Positions 1 through 12,584 are shown, counted from the first letter of the stretch. The stretch: DNA of 64,000 bases from Bradysia coprophila (GCF_014529535.1 NW_023503941.1:3284942-3348941); one strand, 5' to 3'. Numbers and translations: made by a program. Notes: generated by a model not told the origin, from the letters alone.

Positions 1-330
1 TTTCATGTCGATTTGCATGCATTGTACGTTCTAGCTCTGCCGCAGTCTTGGCCGCAGTCTCACACTTGCGGTGTCGTCGACATACAATATCAATTTACCA
101 ATCAGTCGAGGGTGAGTATATCGGCAATGTAAATTATAAAATGGAGAGCTCCCATCTTTGAGCCTTGCGCAACTCCGACAGAAACGTTTCGAAATATACT
201 CCAGCTGTTCTTCATTTTTGTAGCAGTGGTACGGTTGCAGAGGTAACTCATCATCAGGTCAACTGCTTTGTCAGATAAACCGGCACGTTTAAGCTTAAGT
301 GATAACCGCAAAAGATCTACGTTTTTTTTG
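1..330 (-). pseudogene. Decayed LINE reverse transcriptase fragment
   Basis: The reverse strand encodes the middle of a non-LTR reverse transcriptase. An open stretch (311 down to 102) contains the block GVAQGSKMGALHFIIYIAD, matching the family signature GVPQGSxLGPLLFxIYIxD, preceded by a segment like 'SYLxNR'. The catalytic YVDDT motif lies at about 84-70 in another frame, after a stop codon at 102, so the copy is frameshifted and dead. The fragment is cut by the window start. The clade is most like jockey/CR1-type LINEs, but I cannot separate these by eye. Confidence 0.8.
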
Positions 331-467
331 TATTGGAGAAGTAATTGAAGTGGTAGGTTAGGCTTGTTTAATACAAAACTTCAACATTATGGGAAACTTA
401 CCATCAACGAATAATAGAGCTAAAGATGTTGAATGACCCGCAGTTGAAAGTTTTTTTTTGTTGAAGT

Positions 468-770
468 CTATCTTTTCGAGTCTATTCGACAAGCCGCCAT
501 ACTGTAATCCGCTCCACTGTTTGTAAGACGAGTAATAGTAGGTTGGTTGCATTGGTTGCTGCGAAAGTAATTCATTGCATGAGGTAACAATTTTGTGATG
601 AAAGCAAAATTCACGAGTTTTTGAGCTTCAAGCTTCGGTAACTGTCTTTTCACCTTCGGCTCGGCTATACAACCGCACTTGTCGCAAAACAGTTTCCGCA
701 GCAGTTGGTTTACATGTGATGGATCATTTTCACTGGGGGAAAATTGCTTTTTTATGGTCAGCTTTCGCAT
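468..770 (-). pseudogene. Possible upstream part of the same LINE ORF2
   Basis: A 100-codon open frame lies on the same strand, about 150 bp upstream of the reverse-transcriptase fragment. It contains 'VNQLLRKLFCDKCGCIAEP', which loosely resembles the linker ahead of the RT domain in CR1/L2-like LINEs. It could equally be a chance ORF; no catalytic residue is visible. Confidence 0.3.
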
Positions 771-1190
771 GGGGCAGGTATTGTGTTGTGTAGGTGCGGA
801 AATATGGCAGATCAGAAGACATGATGAGGGCTCATTTCGCCTGGGACTGTTATATGTATAGCGTTCGCAAGGTCTTGGCCTGAGGAATTCAAAACAGACT
901 GTTGATAGTCTCTAGCCACCATGGGTTGCTGGTATCAGTTCTTCAAAGGTCGGTTAATGGGTGATTTGTGGACTCATCTTACGACCATTAAATATGTGCG
1001 TTCAAGATGTGACTGGTTTCGTTGGAAAACTGTGGTCAAGTAGTTTCAGGGGATGCCTAGTTTGATAAACATCTACGATCATATGTCAGAAACAAGAATA
1101 GACCGGCTGAAGCCTCGTGAGGTCTTTTTTCATTTTTTTTTTCAATTTCTGTTTACTACTAGCTTGGTACTCATTCAAGTACCACTTTGG
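771..1190. other. Intergenic, nothing recognised
   Basis: AT-rich sequence with no supported gene, splice pair or repeat that I can identify. Confidence 0.5.
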
Positions 1191-1202
1191 TATTCAACTA
1201 CC

Positions 1203-1612
1203 AAATTTTGGAATTATAAATTGGCAAGCGAGCCGATTAATTTCATCAGTCGGTGTGCAGCTCTCAAACAGTAAACATATCTACAACATCCGTATTAGTC
1301 AACTACCACGTTGGTAGTCAACTACCACTTTGGTAGTCAACTACCACGTTGGTAGTCAACTACCACGTTGGTAGTCAACTACCACTTTGGTAGTCAACTA
1401 CCACTTTGGTAGTCAACTACCACTTTGGTAGTCAGTCAACTACCACTTTGGTAGTCAGTCAACTACCACTTTGGTAGTCAGTCAACTACCACTTTGGTAG
1501 TCAGTCAACTACCACTTTGGTAGTCAACTACCAAATACTCGATTTATAAATAGACCAGCAGGCCGAATATATTCGTCAGTCGGTGTGCGTCTCTCGAGTA
1601 AGAAACATCTTT
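1203..1612. repeat. Palindromic 19/23-bp minisatellite between two promoter-like direct repeats
   Basis: From about 1298 to 1532 a 19-bp unit (core CTACCACTTTGGTAG, itself an inverted repeat) is tandemly repeated, changing to a 23-bp version with an extra 'GTCA' in the last four or five units. It is flanked by two diverged direct repeats (about 1203-1277 and 1533-1610). Each has a TATA-like TATAAAT and, about 30 bp further on, CAGTCGGTGTGC. That spacing is typical of insect LTR core promoters, so this may be U3 sequence with an internal VNTR. The LTR identity is inference. Confidence 0.75.
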
Positions 1613-1820
1613 GCTGCTAAATATTTTGGGGTCCAACTACCAACAACTACCAAACTTTCAAATTGCAATGTCTGCTATGAGCGATCGGTTACCAGATAAC
1701 AAATAACAATTGATTTGCCTGGTGTTGGTTTGCTCATAGTAGCATTGCAATTCTAACTTTTATCAATCACATTTGATTTGTGACACAGACGGACGGACGG
1801 ACAGATGAAGTACCCACAAT

Positions 1821-1850
1821 AGGTCTTTTTTTCCTATGGAAAAAAGACCT
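1821..1850. repeat. Short perfect-stem hairpin
   Basis: AGGTCTTTTTT is followed after a few bases by AAAAAAGACCT. It lies next to a GGAC tetranucleotide run (about 1790-1802). No gene is near, so it is probably the end of a small repeat element. Confidence 0.5.
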
Positions 1851-2149
1851 AAAAAATGATAAAATGGAAGTTGGGTGAAGGGAGTCAAAATCTATGTCAG
1901 GTCTGTGTCTGTAGTGATGTCTGCTAATGTCGTGCAAATTTTCAAAAGGCAGAAACTGTTTCTCCAACAATTGTTTGGTGTGTCGTTGTGGTAACTGATA
2001 ATATTACGTGGAGACACGTTTTCGCAGCATCAAAAGTCGCAATCATTGAATGAACACCTAGCTTCCGTATCAAAATCTGATAAGCCAGTGATAAAGCTTG
2101 TGAAATGAATTTCAGGGTCAAAACTGACAAGCTCTTACATGAATATTGC

Positions 2150-2314
2150 AGGGTCGATCTGTGGGAGATGGATCTACTGAATAACTAAATTTACAAAAAT
2201 ATGGCGTCAATTTGCTGGTCAATTTGCGATTTTCGGTAAATCTTAACAAAATTCGTCAAATTCAATTTAATTGTGTTGATCGCTCAGTAGTTCCGTCTCC
2301 CACAGATCGACCCT
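2150..2314. mobile_element. MITE, about 165 bp
   Basis: The terminal inverted repeats begin AGGGTCGATCTGTGGGAGA and extend for about 30 bp with few mismatches (right end 2285-2314). The interior is AT-rich and non-coding. I see no clear target duplication. It lies just upstream of the transporter gene's first exon. Confidence 0.75.
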
Positions 2315-2676
2315 GATTCGAATACGAATCTGTTTGTGTGTGCGCTCGTCGTAAAAGTTTTATCTTTACCATCTAAACGATTTATTGGTGTAAGAAATAA
2401 GTGTATAAGTGTGCACAGCGATCACTGATGTTTACTCGGGGATTTAAAACGAAACAGAGCATGACTTTGCCGTTTTTCTTTAATCTTCGAAATTCATTCC
2501 GATCAGTCGTTGTTGTTAATTGAAGAGGCCAAGCAATAAAATTGTTTTCTATTGCGATTAATTGGCTGGTGTTGATTATAATAGTATGCTTCGAGTGTGT
2601 TACGTCTGTTGATGCAACAATATTAAGTTCTGTGCAGTCTGTTTCGAATTCGATTGATTCAAACGCGTTGTGAAAT

Positions 2677-5600
2677 ATGGCATTCATCCATGAACTGAAA
2701 AACAATCCACAAAAGAGTGTGAGTCGAGCCCAGAGTGTTTAAGCGAAATTAACGAGTTCAAATTGTGTTTCTATTTGTCTTCAGGTGAAGACGGGCCTTA
2801 TCGGATTACTGTTCATTGCACTAGGGATTTTCACTTCCGGTAAAATCTTCATCATCATTGCTATGTCGATCTAAACCAGTATTCGAACCAAAATGCATAG
2901 AAAACGTAACGCTAATTTCGCGTGTATTTTCGGGCTACAGGGTCAGTGATATTTAGATCGAGATTATTTCAGCTGATCCACTTGTACAAACCAGAGAAAT
3001 GATACGTTTGTATGACTGTGGTGTCATTCACATACACATTCTCATAAAAACACTGCAGGTACGATTCCAGACTTTTAAGTGAATTCATTTTTGTAATGTT
3101 GATGCCATAGAGTTATACTCGAGAGGTGGCATGGTGGCGCTGTCGATCAAAGGAAACCACAAAAATATGTGGGAAACCAGACATGTTGAAATAGTAACAG
3201 CGCCACTTTGACATCTCTCGAGTGTAACTCTATGGTTGATGCACCTGCTGTATGGAATCGAACTCTCCAAAGTGTATAAACACTGAAGGTAATGCAGATG
3301 CGCAGCTACGCACGGATACCTATCCACGCGTTTGGTGGTATGGTAGAAAGCGCTGCAAGAAAAGTGGTCGAATCCGATATTTTGATTTTTTTTAAGAATA
3401 AGAGCCAGGTTTTGCTAGGTTTGCATCTTTTATGGAGTTTGTGTGAAATGTTGTGTGAAAATTTTCTTCTAACTATTTCGCACAAATGAGTATGCCAATC
3501 GATAAACCTTCATAAAAATGCAAACCTGGCTCTTATTCTTCAAAAACAACGGAGATATCAACGTTTGAATGTGAATTTCCATACAAAAATTCAAAATATC
3601 GGATTCGACCGCTTTTTTTTTTGCAGCGCTTTCTACCATACCACTAAACGTGTGGATTTTCAGGTGAATATAGTGTCGTTATGTTTAACACTCATAGAGT
3701 TCGTTTGCGTCAAATTGCAGCTAGTGGTGAGGTTAATTCGATTCCAATACAAACTTAGCAGGTGCAACAACACCATTCACAAGAAAATTTGACAATGATG
3801 GCATTACAAACATGAATTCACCAAATTCGGTATCTGAAATTTCTCTGATCCGCTACCTCCAGTACTTTTCGCATTCTACCCGGCCACAGGTGTACCAACT
3901 TATCATTTCTCTCTCTGGTACAAACAAAACTGCTTACATGGTTTTACCGCTAGCCTCTTCTTTGTATGAGTGGACCAGCTGAAAAACAGCTGACGCAAAT
4001 TACTATTCAAATTTCAATGACGTCCAATGTATCACTCTGTTATTATAAAATGTGATCCATTGAAATGGTTAAATTTACAAGCCTGAAGAGAAGAGACGTG
4101 AGAAGCTACAATTTAAGCGGGCAGCTGAAGGTTACCATCATCTAGTCTTACACGAATACAGATAAGCGGTTGACACATCACTCATCTGATAATAATATCA
4201 AGACTGTATATACTTTGAGTATGTCACGTAGATGTCCATTTTATTTGATATGCGGCATAACACCTTTGTCATACAACGAAATTCATCAAAATCAAATCGG
4301 TGTAACGTGATGTAGTAAGTAAGTAAGTGACGTGATGTGGTGAATTTTCAAGATGGAAGGTCACTTGCGTATCATAATCTGCGTGAGGCTTGGATACTAT
4401 TAGTCCAGACGCTTGTGTCACGAAAAGTGGCTCTGTGGGATTCGAGGTTTTAAGATTTTTTGTGAATGGATTCTGATAGAGTATCAAAAGTTGTAGAACT
4501 AAATTTTTTTCTTGAGGTCGATGAACCGGTATTACCGGTAAAATTACCGCTTTAGTGTAAAACTAAGAATCGCTATAACTCGAAATAGAAGTGACTTTGT
4601 TCGGATTTCTTTTTTTTGTTAGAAAAGTACATTAATTACCTACGTTTTATGGAAGAACTTTTTTTTGGAAAAACAAAATGGCGGAAATATGGTCATTTTC
4701 CGTAGACACTACACAAAAAAAACGCTAACTTTGAAGCCATTTTTGGCCGGTGTCTTACGATCGGATTTCGTGTAAGTAGGCTCATTCGACAGGTACAGGT
4801 CTCAACTACAGCCAAAAAAGTTCCGAAAGTGATAAAAAAAATTTGCCCGAGATATTGAGCAAAAAGTGAGGTTAATACACAATCGGATTTTTCTTGCACC
4901 AAATTGCACTGTTTCCTTTCGATTTTCGAGACATTTAAATTTGAAATGAGCCGGAAAATGACAAAAAATTGTAGTACTAACCTTAATACATCCGAAACAA
5001 TGCATTAAAATTTTTCTATATGGGACAGACGCGTCAAAAATGTGAAAACCTACGAAATTTGAACTATTTTTTGCCGTTTTCTCAATTTTAGCGAAAAAAA
5101 AATTATTAAATTAAACGGAGAACTTGAGGGAACCTTTTATATCGCATTAGATACATCAACAGCAGCAATTAAAACAAGGCATCAGAACAGTCGGAGCGTT
5201 TGCTGCGACTTAGCCCCGTACAACCCGTAATCCTATTTCGTCCGCAACCATAATACGTCCGTAGCCCTAATAAGCCCGGAACCCTAATACGTCTACAACC
5301 CTCTAATGCGTCTGTAACCAAAATGCAAGTCAAGTTGGACATTGTAAAATTTACTGTAACTGTTCATTTTTAAAATTGCGCATAGCGCAATTACGAAAGC
5401 CCGTACGAAGTACCTTTCAAATAAAACCAACAATTTACGACATTACTTTAGAAACCCAAAATTTTTTGCCAACTTTCCATTGGGTATTCAATTACCTCTC
5501 AAATGAAACAAAAACTAGCAAAATCGTTTGAGATTTACTCGATTTATGTGCAAAAAGCACTTAGGGCCGAGTAGCGGCCTTAGTGCAAGGGCCCAAATTT

Positions 5601-8600
5601 GAAACTTTTTTCGCCACGTTATTTTCGCCATTCAATTACCTTCCATAAAAAACTAAATCTAGCAAAATCGGATGAGATTTACTCGATTTATGTGGAAAAA
5701 ACACTTAGGGCCGAGTAGCGGCCTTAGTCCAAGGGCCCAAATTTGAAACTTTTTTTGCCATCATTCTATTCGGCATTCAATTATCTCTCAAATGAAACAA
5801 AAACTAGTAAAATCGGATGAGATTTACTCGATTTATGTGCAAAAAACACTTAGGGCCGAGTAGCGGCCTTAGTCCAAGGGCCCAAATTTGAAACTTTTTT
5901 CGACACGTTCTTTTCGGTATTCAATTACCTTCCATAAAAAACTAAATCTAGCAAAATCGGACGAGATTTACTCGATTTATGTGGAAAAAACACTTAGGGC
6001 CGAGTAACGACCTTTGAGCCCTCCCAACAAGCTCGCGTTACATCCTACACAAAAACAATGTTCCGCAACTTTGTTCTACTCGTCAATACCTTTCATTTGA
6101 TATATCACAAGCAGCTATTGCGTGCGTATTTCGGTAGATATCGTCGAAAGACTGAAAAACACCTATAGGGCCCTAGATCTGGAAGGGCCGACCCTACCAT
6201 GCCCATTTTCGAACTTGACCTTACTTTTGCCGATACCAATCGGGGAAAAAAAGAATTTTGAAAAAAGGTTGTGATTTGCTCAAGCTAGAGGGGGCTTGCT
6301 GAACATTGTTTTTGGGTAAGATGCAACGTGGGCTTGTTGGGATGGCTCAAAGGTCGTTACTCGGCCCTAAGTGTTTTTTGCACACAAATCGAGTAAATGT
6401 CTTCCGGTTTTGCTAATTTTTGTTTTATTTGAGAGGTAATTGAATACCCAATGGAAAGTTGGCAAAAAATTTTGGGTTTCTAAAATAATGTCGTAAATTG
6501 TTGGTTTTATTTGAGAGGTACTTCGTACGGGCTTTCGTAATTGCGCTCTGCGCAATTTTAAAAATGAACACTTTCAGTAAATTTGTCTTGCATTTTGGTA
6601 ACAGACGCATTTGAGGGTTGTAGACGTATTAGGGTTCCCGGCGTATTACGGCTACGGACGTATTATGGTTACGGACGAAATAGGATTACGGGTCGTACGG
6701 GGCTAAGTCGCAGCAAACGCTCCGACTGTTCTGATGCCTTGTTTTTGAATACCTAACTTAAGGCCAGGTTAAGGCGCCTTATATGGCAATATAAACATTC
6801 AGCCATGTATAATGCCTTAACCTGGCCTTAACTATGATTGGAATTGGAAGCAGACAGTAAGGGCAAAGCATTTGGTTATGTTCATAGATGACGAATCCGC
6901 AATAAAAAAATGTCCGTCCGTCCGTCCGTCCGTGACCCCTCTAGCTTGAGTAAATCACAACCTTTTTTCAAAATTCTTTTTTTCCCCGATTGGTATCGAC
7001 AAAAGTAAGGTCAAGTTCGAAAATGGGCATGGTAGGGTCGGCCCCTCCAGAGCTAGGGCCTATAGGTGTTTTTCAGTCTTTCGACGATATCTACCGAAAT
7101 TCGCACGCAATAGCTGCTTCTGATATATCAAATGAAAGGTATTGACGAGTAGAACAAAGTTGCTGAACATTGTTTTTGTGTAGGATGCAACGCGAGCTTG
7201 TTGGGAGGGCTCAAAGGTCGTTACTCGGCCCTAAGTGTTTTTTCCACATAAATCGAGTAAATCTCATCCGATTTTGCTAGATTTAGTTTTTTATGGAAGG
7301 TAATTGAATGGCGAAAATAACGTGGCGAAAAAAGTTTCAAATTTGGGCCCTTGCACTAAGGCCGCTACTCGGCCCTAAGTGCTTTTTGCACATAAATCGA
7401 GTAAATCTCAAACGATTTTGCTAGTTTTTGTTTCATTTGAGAGGTAATTGAATACCCAATGGAAAGTTGGCAAAAAATTTTGGGTTTCTAAAATAATGTC
7501 GTAAATTGTTGGTTTTATTTGAGAGGTACTTCGTACGGGCTTTCGTAATTGCGCTATGCGCAATTTAAAAAATGAACACTTTCAGTAAATTTGACAATGC
7601 CCAACTTGACTTGCATTTTGGTAACAGACGCATTAGAGGGTTGTAGACGTATTAGGGTTCCGGGCGTATTACGGCTACGGACGTATTATGGGTACGGACG
7701 AAATAGGATTACGGGTCGTACGGGGCTAAGTCGCAGCAAACGCTCCGACTGTTCTGATGCCTTGTTTTTATATAATTCGTTTATTCAATCAAATTAGAAA
7801 ATATACACAAAATTATATTCTAGATAAAGATAAATTTACAGCCTTCCAGACTTTTTCAAATTTATGTTACGACATTTCTTTACACTTTTGTATTAATTAG
7901 TTATTAAAACTTGACAATTCAGAAAAATGGTGGGATTTATTATTGTCTTAGAAATTTCTTTGGTGCATGTTGCCACCTGAGGATTGAAAAAAGACTCGAA
8001 AAAACAATCAATACTCTCGTTTTTTATATATATAGAAATTTGCTTAACCTAAGGGGTACGACAAAAGTCGAATGGCTATCTTAACAAAGAGTTGTAACGG
8101 CTTCTTCTGAGAACTACTCCCAGATGGTTCCACCTATTTTCAAACTTGACCTGAAGATTTCGATACTTCATCGAATAAAAAAAAGTTTTTGAAAATCCGC
8201 TGAGATTTATTCAAGTTATCGTGCACCACTCATCTCTCCTCCACGAGACCAATTTTGGTCACGCAGCATTGTGGAAAACAGTGGTGGAAGAGTCACCATA
8301 CTTCGAACTCCCGCTTGACTCTACCACTCCAACTTTTTGTTTCGAGAACAAATTTGAAACGATTTTATTTCATCTAGAGAAGACTGGTCTAGCAACCCGT
8401 AATTCCTGCCAATATAGATCTCATCTGGTACTCAGACGGATCAAAATTCAATAATCTAGCTAACGCTGGCGTTTTTATGAAAATATACCATCTACTTTCT
8501 CCAACATTACAAATGGAAAATGAACGGTACAATAGTGTCGAAAAATGTTTCTGGAGTTTATTCGGGATCTCCAAGGCATTTAAGCAAATCACAAATTTCT

Positions 8601-11600
8601 TTATGCAACTCATCATCATAACGTCGAAAATTGCGTACTTTAGATGCCGCTGTTGCATACACATCGTAACTTTTCGTGTCTTGTTGCGAAAAACGTTGTA
8701 TGAATCTCGGTGCAAAGTACTATATTAGGCTCACAATGTGTATTAAGTGTCATAAATAACTATTTCGTGCTTCGAGAAAAGTTTTTCATTTTTATAATGC
8801 GACTGAACTTTCCTGTCATACCAGTTCCGGTCAGCGCATGAACGGAAGTAGTGATCTTAATTTATTATTTTCACTGAGAAAAAAATGAAAAAATTACGAT
8901 TTCTTTGAAAATTTCTGAATTTTTCTGTCGAAATTGAGTCTCCAGATAAATAAATTTTTTTAATTGCTGCTGTTGATGTATCTCATGCGATATAAAAGGT
9001 TCCCTGAAGTTCTCCGTTTAATTTAATAATTGTTTTTTTCGCTAAAATTGAGAAAACGGCAAAAAATAGTTCAAATTTCGTAGGTTTTCACCAATTTTTA
9101 AAATTTTTGACCATTTTTGACTCGTCTGTCCCATATAGAAGAATTTTTATGCATTGTTTCGGATGTGTTAACGTTAGTACTACCATTTTCTGTCTTTTTC
9201 CGGCTCATTTCAAATTTAAATGTCTCGAAAATCGAAAGGAAACAGTGCAATTTTGTGCAAGAAAAATCCGATTGTGTATTAACCTCACTTTTTGCTCAAT
9301 ATCTCGGGCAAAAAATTTGTAATCACTTTCGGAACTTTTTTGGCTGTCGTTGAGACCTGTACCTGTCGAATGAGCCTACTTACACGAAATCCGGTCGTAA
9401 GACACCGGCCAAAAATGGCTTCAAAGTTAGCGGTTTTTTTGTGTAGTGTCTACGGAAAATGACCATATTTCCGCCATTTTGTTTTTCCAAAAAAAAAAGT
9501 TCTTCCATAAAACGTAGGTAATTAATGTACCTTTCTAACAAAAAAAAGAAATCCGAACAAAGTCACTTCTATCTCGAGTTATAGCGATTCTTAGTTTTAC
9601 ACTAAAGCGGTAATTTTACCGGTAATACCGGTTCATCGACCTCAAGAAAAAAATTTAGTTCTACAACTTTTGATACTCTATCAGAATCCATTCACAAAAA
9701 ATCTTAAAACCTCGAATCCCACAGGATGACACAAGCGTCTGGACTATATAGAGGATTTTCATACGAAAAATTCTCTTGTCGTCATGATTGTCGTTGGCAT
9801 GATGATGGAGCAAATTTTCTGTGTGTAAGTGAATAGGTTTGTTCCATCGTACGGTAAAATCGATTTTTGACAAGCCGAAAACGAACGAGAGCATCCACAG
9901 AGCGATAATAACCTCAACGCTTTTGGGAACATTTCCTCAACGATAACTTTTTGGTTATGTCTCTACTACGACGCAGTGGTCCAAATTTTTCATATAAATT
10001 CAGTGTGTTACGTTGGTATAGTGCCACTGTGTTACGAACGTTCCATACAAAATAAGAGACCCAGTGACAGTTAATAAAATCTGTTCCTTTGCCTGTTCAT
10101 GCGCTGGTCTCTCAATATATATGACGTTTTGACAGCTGAAATAACCGTGATAATCATCAGAATTGGCGTGTTCGCGCGCATCTAATGAAATTGCATATTG
10201 TGTCAAGGTCTTTATAGATCATCTTCAAGGACGGTTCCAATGCCATTCACGGTAATACAGTTTCATACGAATGAATGAACGAAACATTTAACGAAACTTA
10301 AGTGAGGTTACGTCTGAACGTACCGTAACTTGAAGATGATCTGTATACACATGCAAAATAATGCTTCATTCAGCACCTTTATATTCACTAGAGTTTTCAA
10401 CCAGTTCAAACAGTAGAACTCATAAGCTCAAGGGCTGCTGTTTTAATGCTTCAATTCACTTAGTTTCACGCAAAGCCGTGTGAATAACACATACGAAGAC
10501 TTCATGCCAGATTACAGACTAAACGAATCTAGTACTTCAATGCACAATTTTCGGTTCTGCTCTTATGAAATCCTCTGCTGAACGTATGTTCCAGGCAGCG
10601 AATGTTTAGCCGTAGGTTCTGATGATTTTTCCAATTGTAAGCAAGGGGTCAATCCTCGTCCCAAGACGCCCAGACTCAAGCATTCATGAAATTTTATTGT
10701 GAGCAAAGATAGTTTATGACTCTATCTCTTTATACCAATCAGCGCTGGGCCCAGCTCTACTAGACCTTCAGCTGCTATCCGACACGACTATTTCACGAAT
10801 TGCATTCCTCTTGCCAGTTAGATCATTCGGATATGCTATTGGAAGTGTGATTGCTGGAATATTAGGTACATGACACACACACGCAACAATGCATTGTCCG
10901 GCTGAAATATATAAAAATTCTAAAATCCACCCAGGTGATATGGTCGATCATCAGCCTCTGATCATTGGCTCCACAATTTTGATGACTACTTCGATGTTCT
11001 TATTCCCCTTGTTTTCGCACATCAACGTGATGTACGTTCTGATTGCATTGGCGGGGCTTTCAAGTGGTTGTATCGACTGTATCGGCAACTGTTGGATCAT
11101 TCACATTTGGGGCAAAGAGAATCCTCCGTTCATGCAAATTATCCATTTCATGTACGGTTTGGGTGCACTCATCGCACCGTTTCTTGTGGAACCGTTTCTG
11201 CTAAATAAAGAAGTGGACGACCTTGAAATTCACACCTCCAACTCGACGATTTTTCCTGACGTTGCAGCCGCCAATTATTTGATGATTCATTGGCCGTTCA
11301 TTATTGGATCCACTTATTGTTTGCTGGTACTGGCGCTGGTTGTGCTTAATTACATTTTATATCCGGACAATCCGGTCCATCCATCTCGGCTGAGGAAGAG
11401 CGACAACAAGGACGTTGTCGAGTGCGGAAAAAAAGACAAATTTCAGCTAAATGAACCACTGAGTGGCAATGTTAAGATCATGGTCATAGTGATAGCCTCA
11501 GTGTGTATGCACGCATATGTGGGTAAGTTATAACTGATGTCGATGGAGACGGAAAATTCCATTTTTATTTCCATGCCCTTTTTAGGTCTGGAGATATCGT

Positions 11601-12185
11601 TTGGCTCCCTGCTCACCCCATTCGCCGTCAAATCCGATTTAAATTTGACCAAATCGCAAGGATCATTCATAACGGGCAGCTACTGGGCAACCTATACATT
11701 TCTGCGCATTTTCACTCTAGTACTGATTGTCTATTTGCCATGCAGAACGCTGTTGATCGGCGACTTTATCATCATCATGTTCTCCAACTGCATCCTCGTT
11801 CCGTTCGCAAACAGCCATGAATGGGCTCTATGGGTCGGGTCCAGTTTGATGGGTCTGGGCTGTTCGTCCGTGTTCGCAACAATGTTTGGCTTCGTCGAAC
11901 AACTCACGCCTATCACTGCAAGGATTACGGCTGGTTTTATGGTCGCAGGTTGGTGAATTGATTTGATTGGCGTTAAGATTGTTGGCCTTATGCCAAAACA
12001 TTTCAGCTTGTGCCGGTGAATTTGTCATCCCTCTGGTCGTGTCGCAGTACTTAGAAGGATGGCCGCCGATTTTTCTGTGGATTGTATTGCTCTACTCGAC
12101 TATTGCGTTTGCATGTGTCATCGGGCTGGTGTTTTTCCAGTACAGACTTCTAACGAAGCAAAAGTTCAGACCAACTTCGAGCTAA
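2677..12185 (+). CDS. MFS transporter, MFSD4/NAGLT1-like (sodium-dependent glucose transporter 1 type)
   Basis: Assembled from six exons: 2677-2718, 2785-2839, 10743-10865, 10935-11522, 11586-11948, 12007-12185. All junctions are GT-AG and in phase (1,350 nt, 449 aa). The start ATG has the context GAAAT; exon 2 gives the first membrane helix (VKTGLIGLLFIALGIFTS), joined to ALGPALLDLQ as in this family. The loop-2/3 motif, GDMVDH (about residues 74-79), is an MFS motif-A variant. Roughly 12 hydrophobic segments follow, with a hydrophilic central loop near 240-265 (rich in K, D, N). The product should be a plasma-membrane solute, probably sugar, carrier; the substrate is inferred from family resemblance only. 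Introns 1 and 3-5 are 58-70 bp, while intron 2 is 7.9 kb and full of transposons. Skipping it leaves no other way to supply the N-terminus. Confidence 0.88.
3105..3235. mobile_element. MITE with 6-bp target duplication
   Basis: The ends CCATAGAGTTATACTCGAGA and the matching inverted end give about 40 bp of imperfect terminal repeat. Direct repeats TTGATG flank both sides (3099-3104 and 3236-3241). No coding capacity. Confidence 0.75.
3324..3655. mobile_element. Long inverted-repeat element, about 330 bp
   Basis: The left arm from 3324 (CCACGCGTTTGGTGGTATGG, then AGAAAGCGCTGCA) is repeated inverted up to 3655. A second inverted segment containing AAGAATAAGAGCCAGGTTTG lies inside. Non-coding; family not recognised. 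Confidence 0.7.
5172..7768. mobile_element. Nested foldback with scrambled inner repeats
   Basis: The left end (ACAAGGCATCAGAACAGTCG, from about 5175) is repeated inverted at about 7744-7764. Inside, left-arm segments such as GCGCATAGCGCAATT and GGGCCGAGTAGCGGCCTTAG (repeated three times at about 5570-5880) recur inverted at 7200-7560. A partial extra copy of right-arm sequence sits at about 6300-6740. A GTCC tetranucleotide run occurs near 6911-6930. No protein-coding signature. Confidence 0.7.
7769..8949. other. Loop of the foldback, no gene recognised
   Basis: This is the single-copy interior of the 5.3-kb element. Frames of 77-108 codons at 8221-8728 overlap on both strands and show no domain, so I do not call them. 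Confidence 0.5.
10213..10347. mobile_element. Short inverted-repeat element (same family as 58531-58922)
   Basis: The termini TATAGATCATCTTCAA and the inverse TTGAAGATGATCTGTATA enclose sequence including AACGAAACTTAAGTGAGGTT. A close relative with the related inner motif GACGAAACATTTAGTGGGGTT lies at 58531-58922. Confidence 0.6.
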
Positions 12186-12584
12186 CTAACTCGAATCAAG
12201 ATGTACTTCGTAGAGCCTGTGGCTTTGATAATAAAAATTTGAGATTGCGATCAGATTAGACGTTTTTGAAATCAGAGCTACCAATTAGATAGCTTTGCAT
12301 AGCAAGTTTTGAGGACTGTCCCCGTATTACGTAACAATTTCTTAAGACTTGCTGCCTTTGTGAATATTTTTTGTATTTGTGACACTTGTTAACAATACCA
12401 TCAATAGTTTCGCCGATTATCGTTCTTCATTTAAGATCCCATCACACCTGGCTATATGTGCCACAAGTCAAGAACTATTTAAAATGTTTCAATATTATTC
12501 ATTTGGAACAATTTTTCCGTTTTTGGCCTAATCGTTATTATTCGTTTATCGGAATGTATTGCCCCTTTAGCACAATGCCTCACA
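12186..12584. other. Shared 3' intergenic stretch (MFS gene / copy A)
   Basis: It lies between the MFS stop codon and the 3' end of the convergent copy A. The last about 95 bp (from about 12490) resemble, with divergence, the 3' flanks of copies F (34420-34520) and G (56440-56520). This suggests it is the original downstream flank of the amplified gene. Confidence 0.55.

Larger units (their letters stand above)
4402..9745. mobile_element. 5.3-kb palindromic (foldback) element
   Basis: The ends read AGTCCAGACGCTTGTG at 4402 and its inverse ending at 9745. The outer about 770 bp (4402-5172) reappear inverted at about 8950-9745 with high identity, including the ACCGGTATTACCGG region and the stretch ending in GCAGCAATTAAA. 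A second foldback is nested at 5172-7768. No transposase is visible, so it is non-autonomous. A related element lies at 40061-46132. Open frames in the arms are short and unconvincing. Confidence 0.75.
2840..10742 (+). other. Giant second intron of the MFS gene
   Basis: It lies between the donor GTAAAATC at 2840 and the acceptor (pyrimidine tract, CAATCAG) ending at 10742. It contains two inverted-repeat MITEs, a 5.3-kb foldback element with a nested foldback, and a smaller inverted-repeat element. I see no host exon inside it. Confidence 0.8.

Noticed and set aside
1298-1532. Regular short repeats considered as a CRISPR-like array
   Set aside because: There are no distinct spacers between units, the unit is 19-23 bp head-to-tail, and the context is eukaryotic.
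8221-8728. Overlapping ORFs of 77-108 codons in the foldback loop
   Set aside because: Present on both strands, no recognisable motif, no splice partners.
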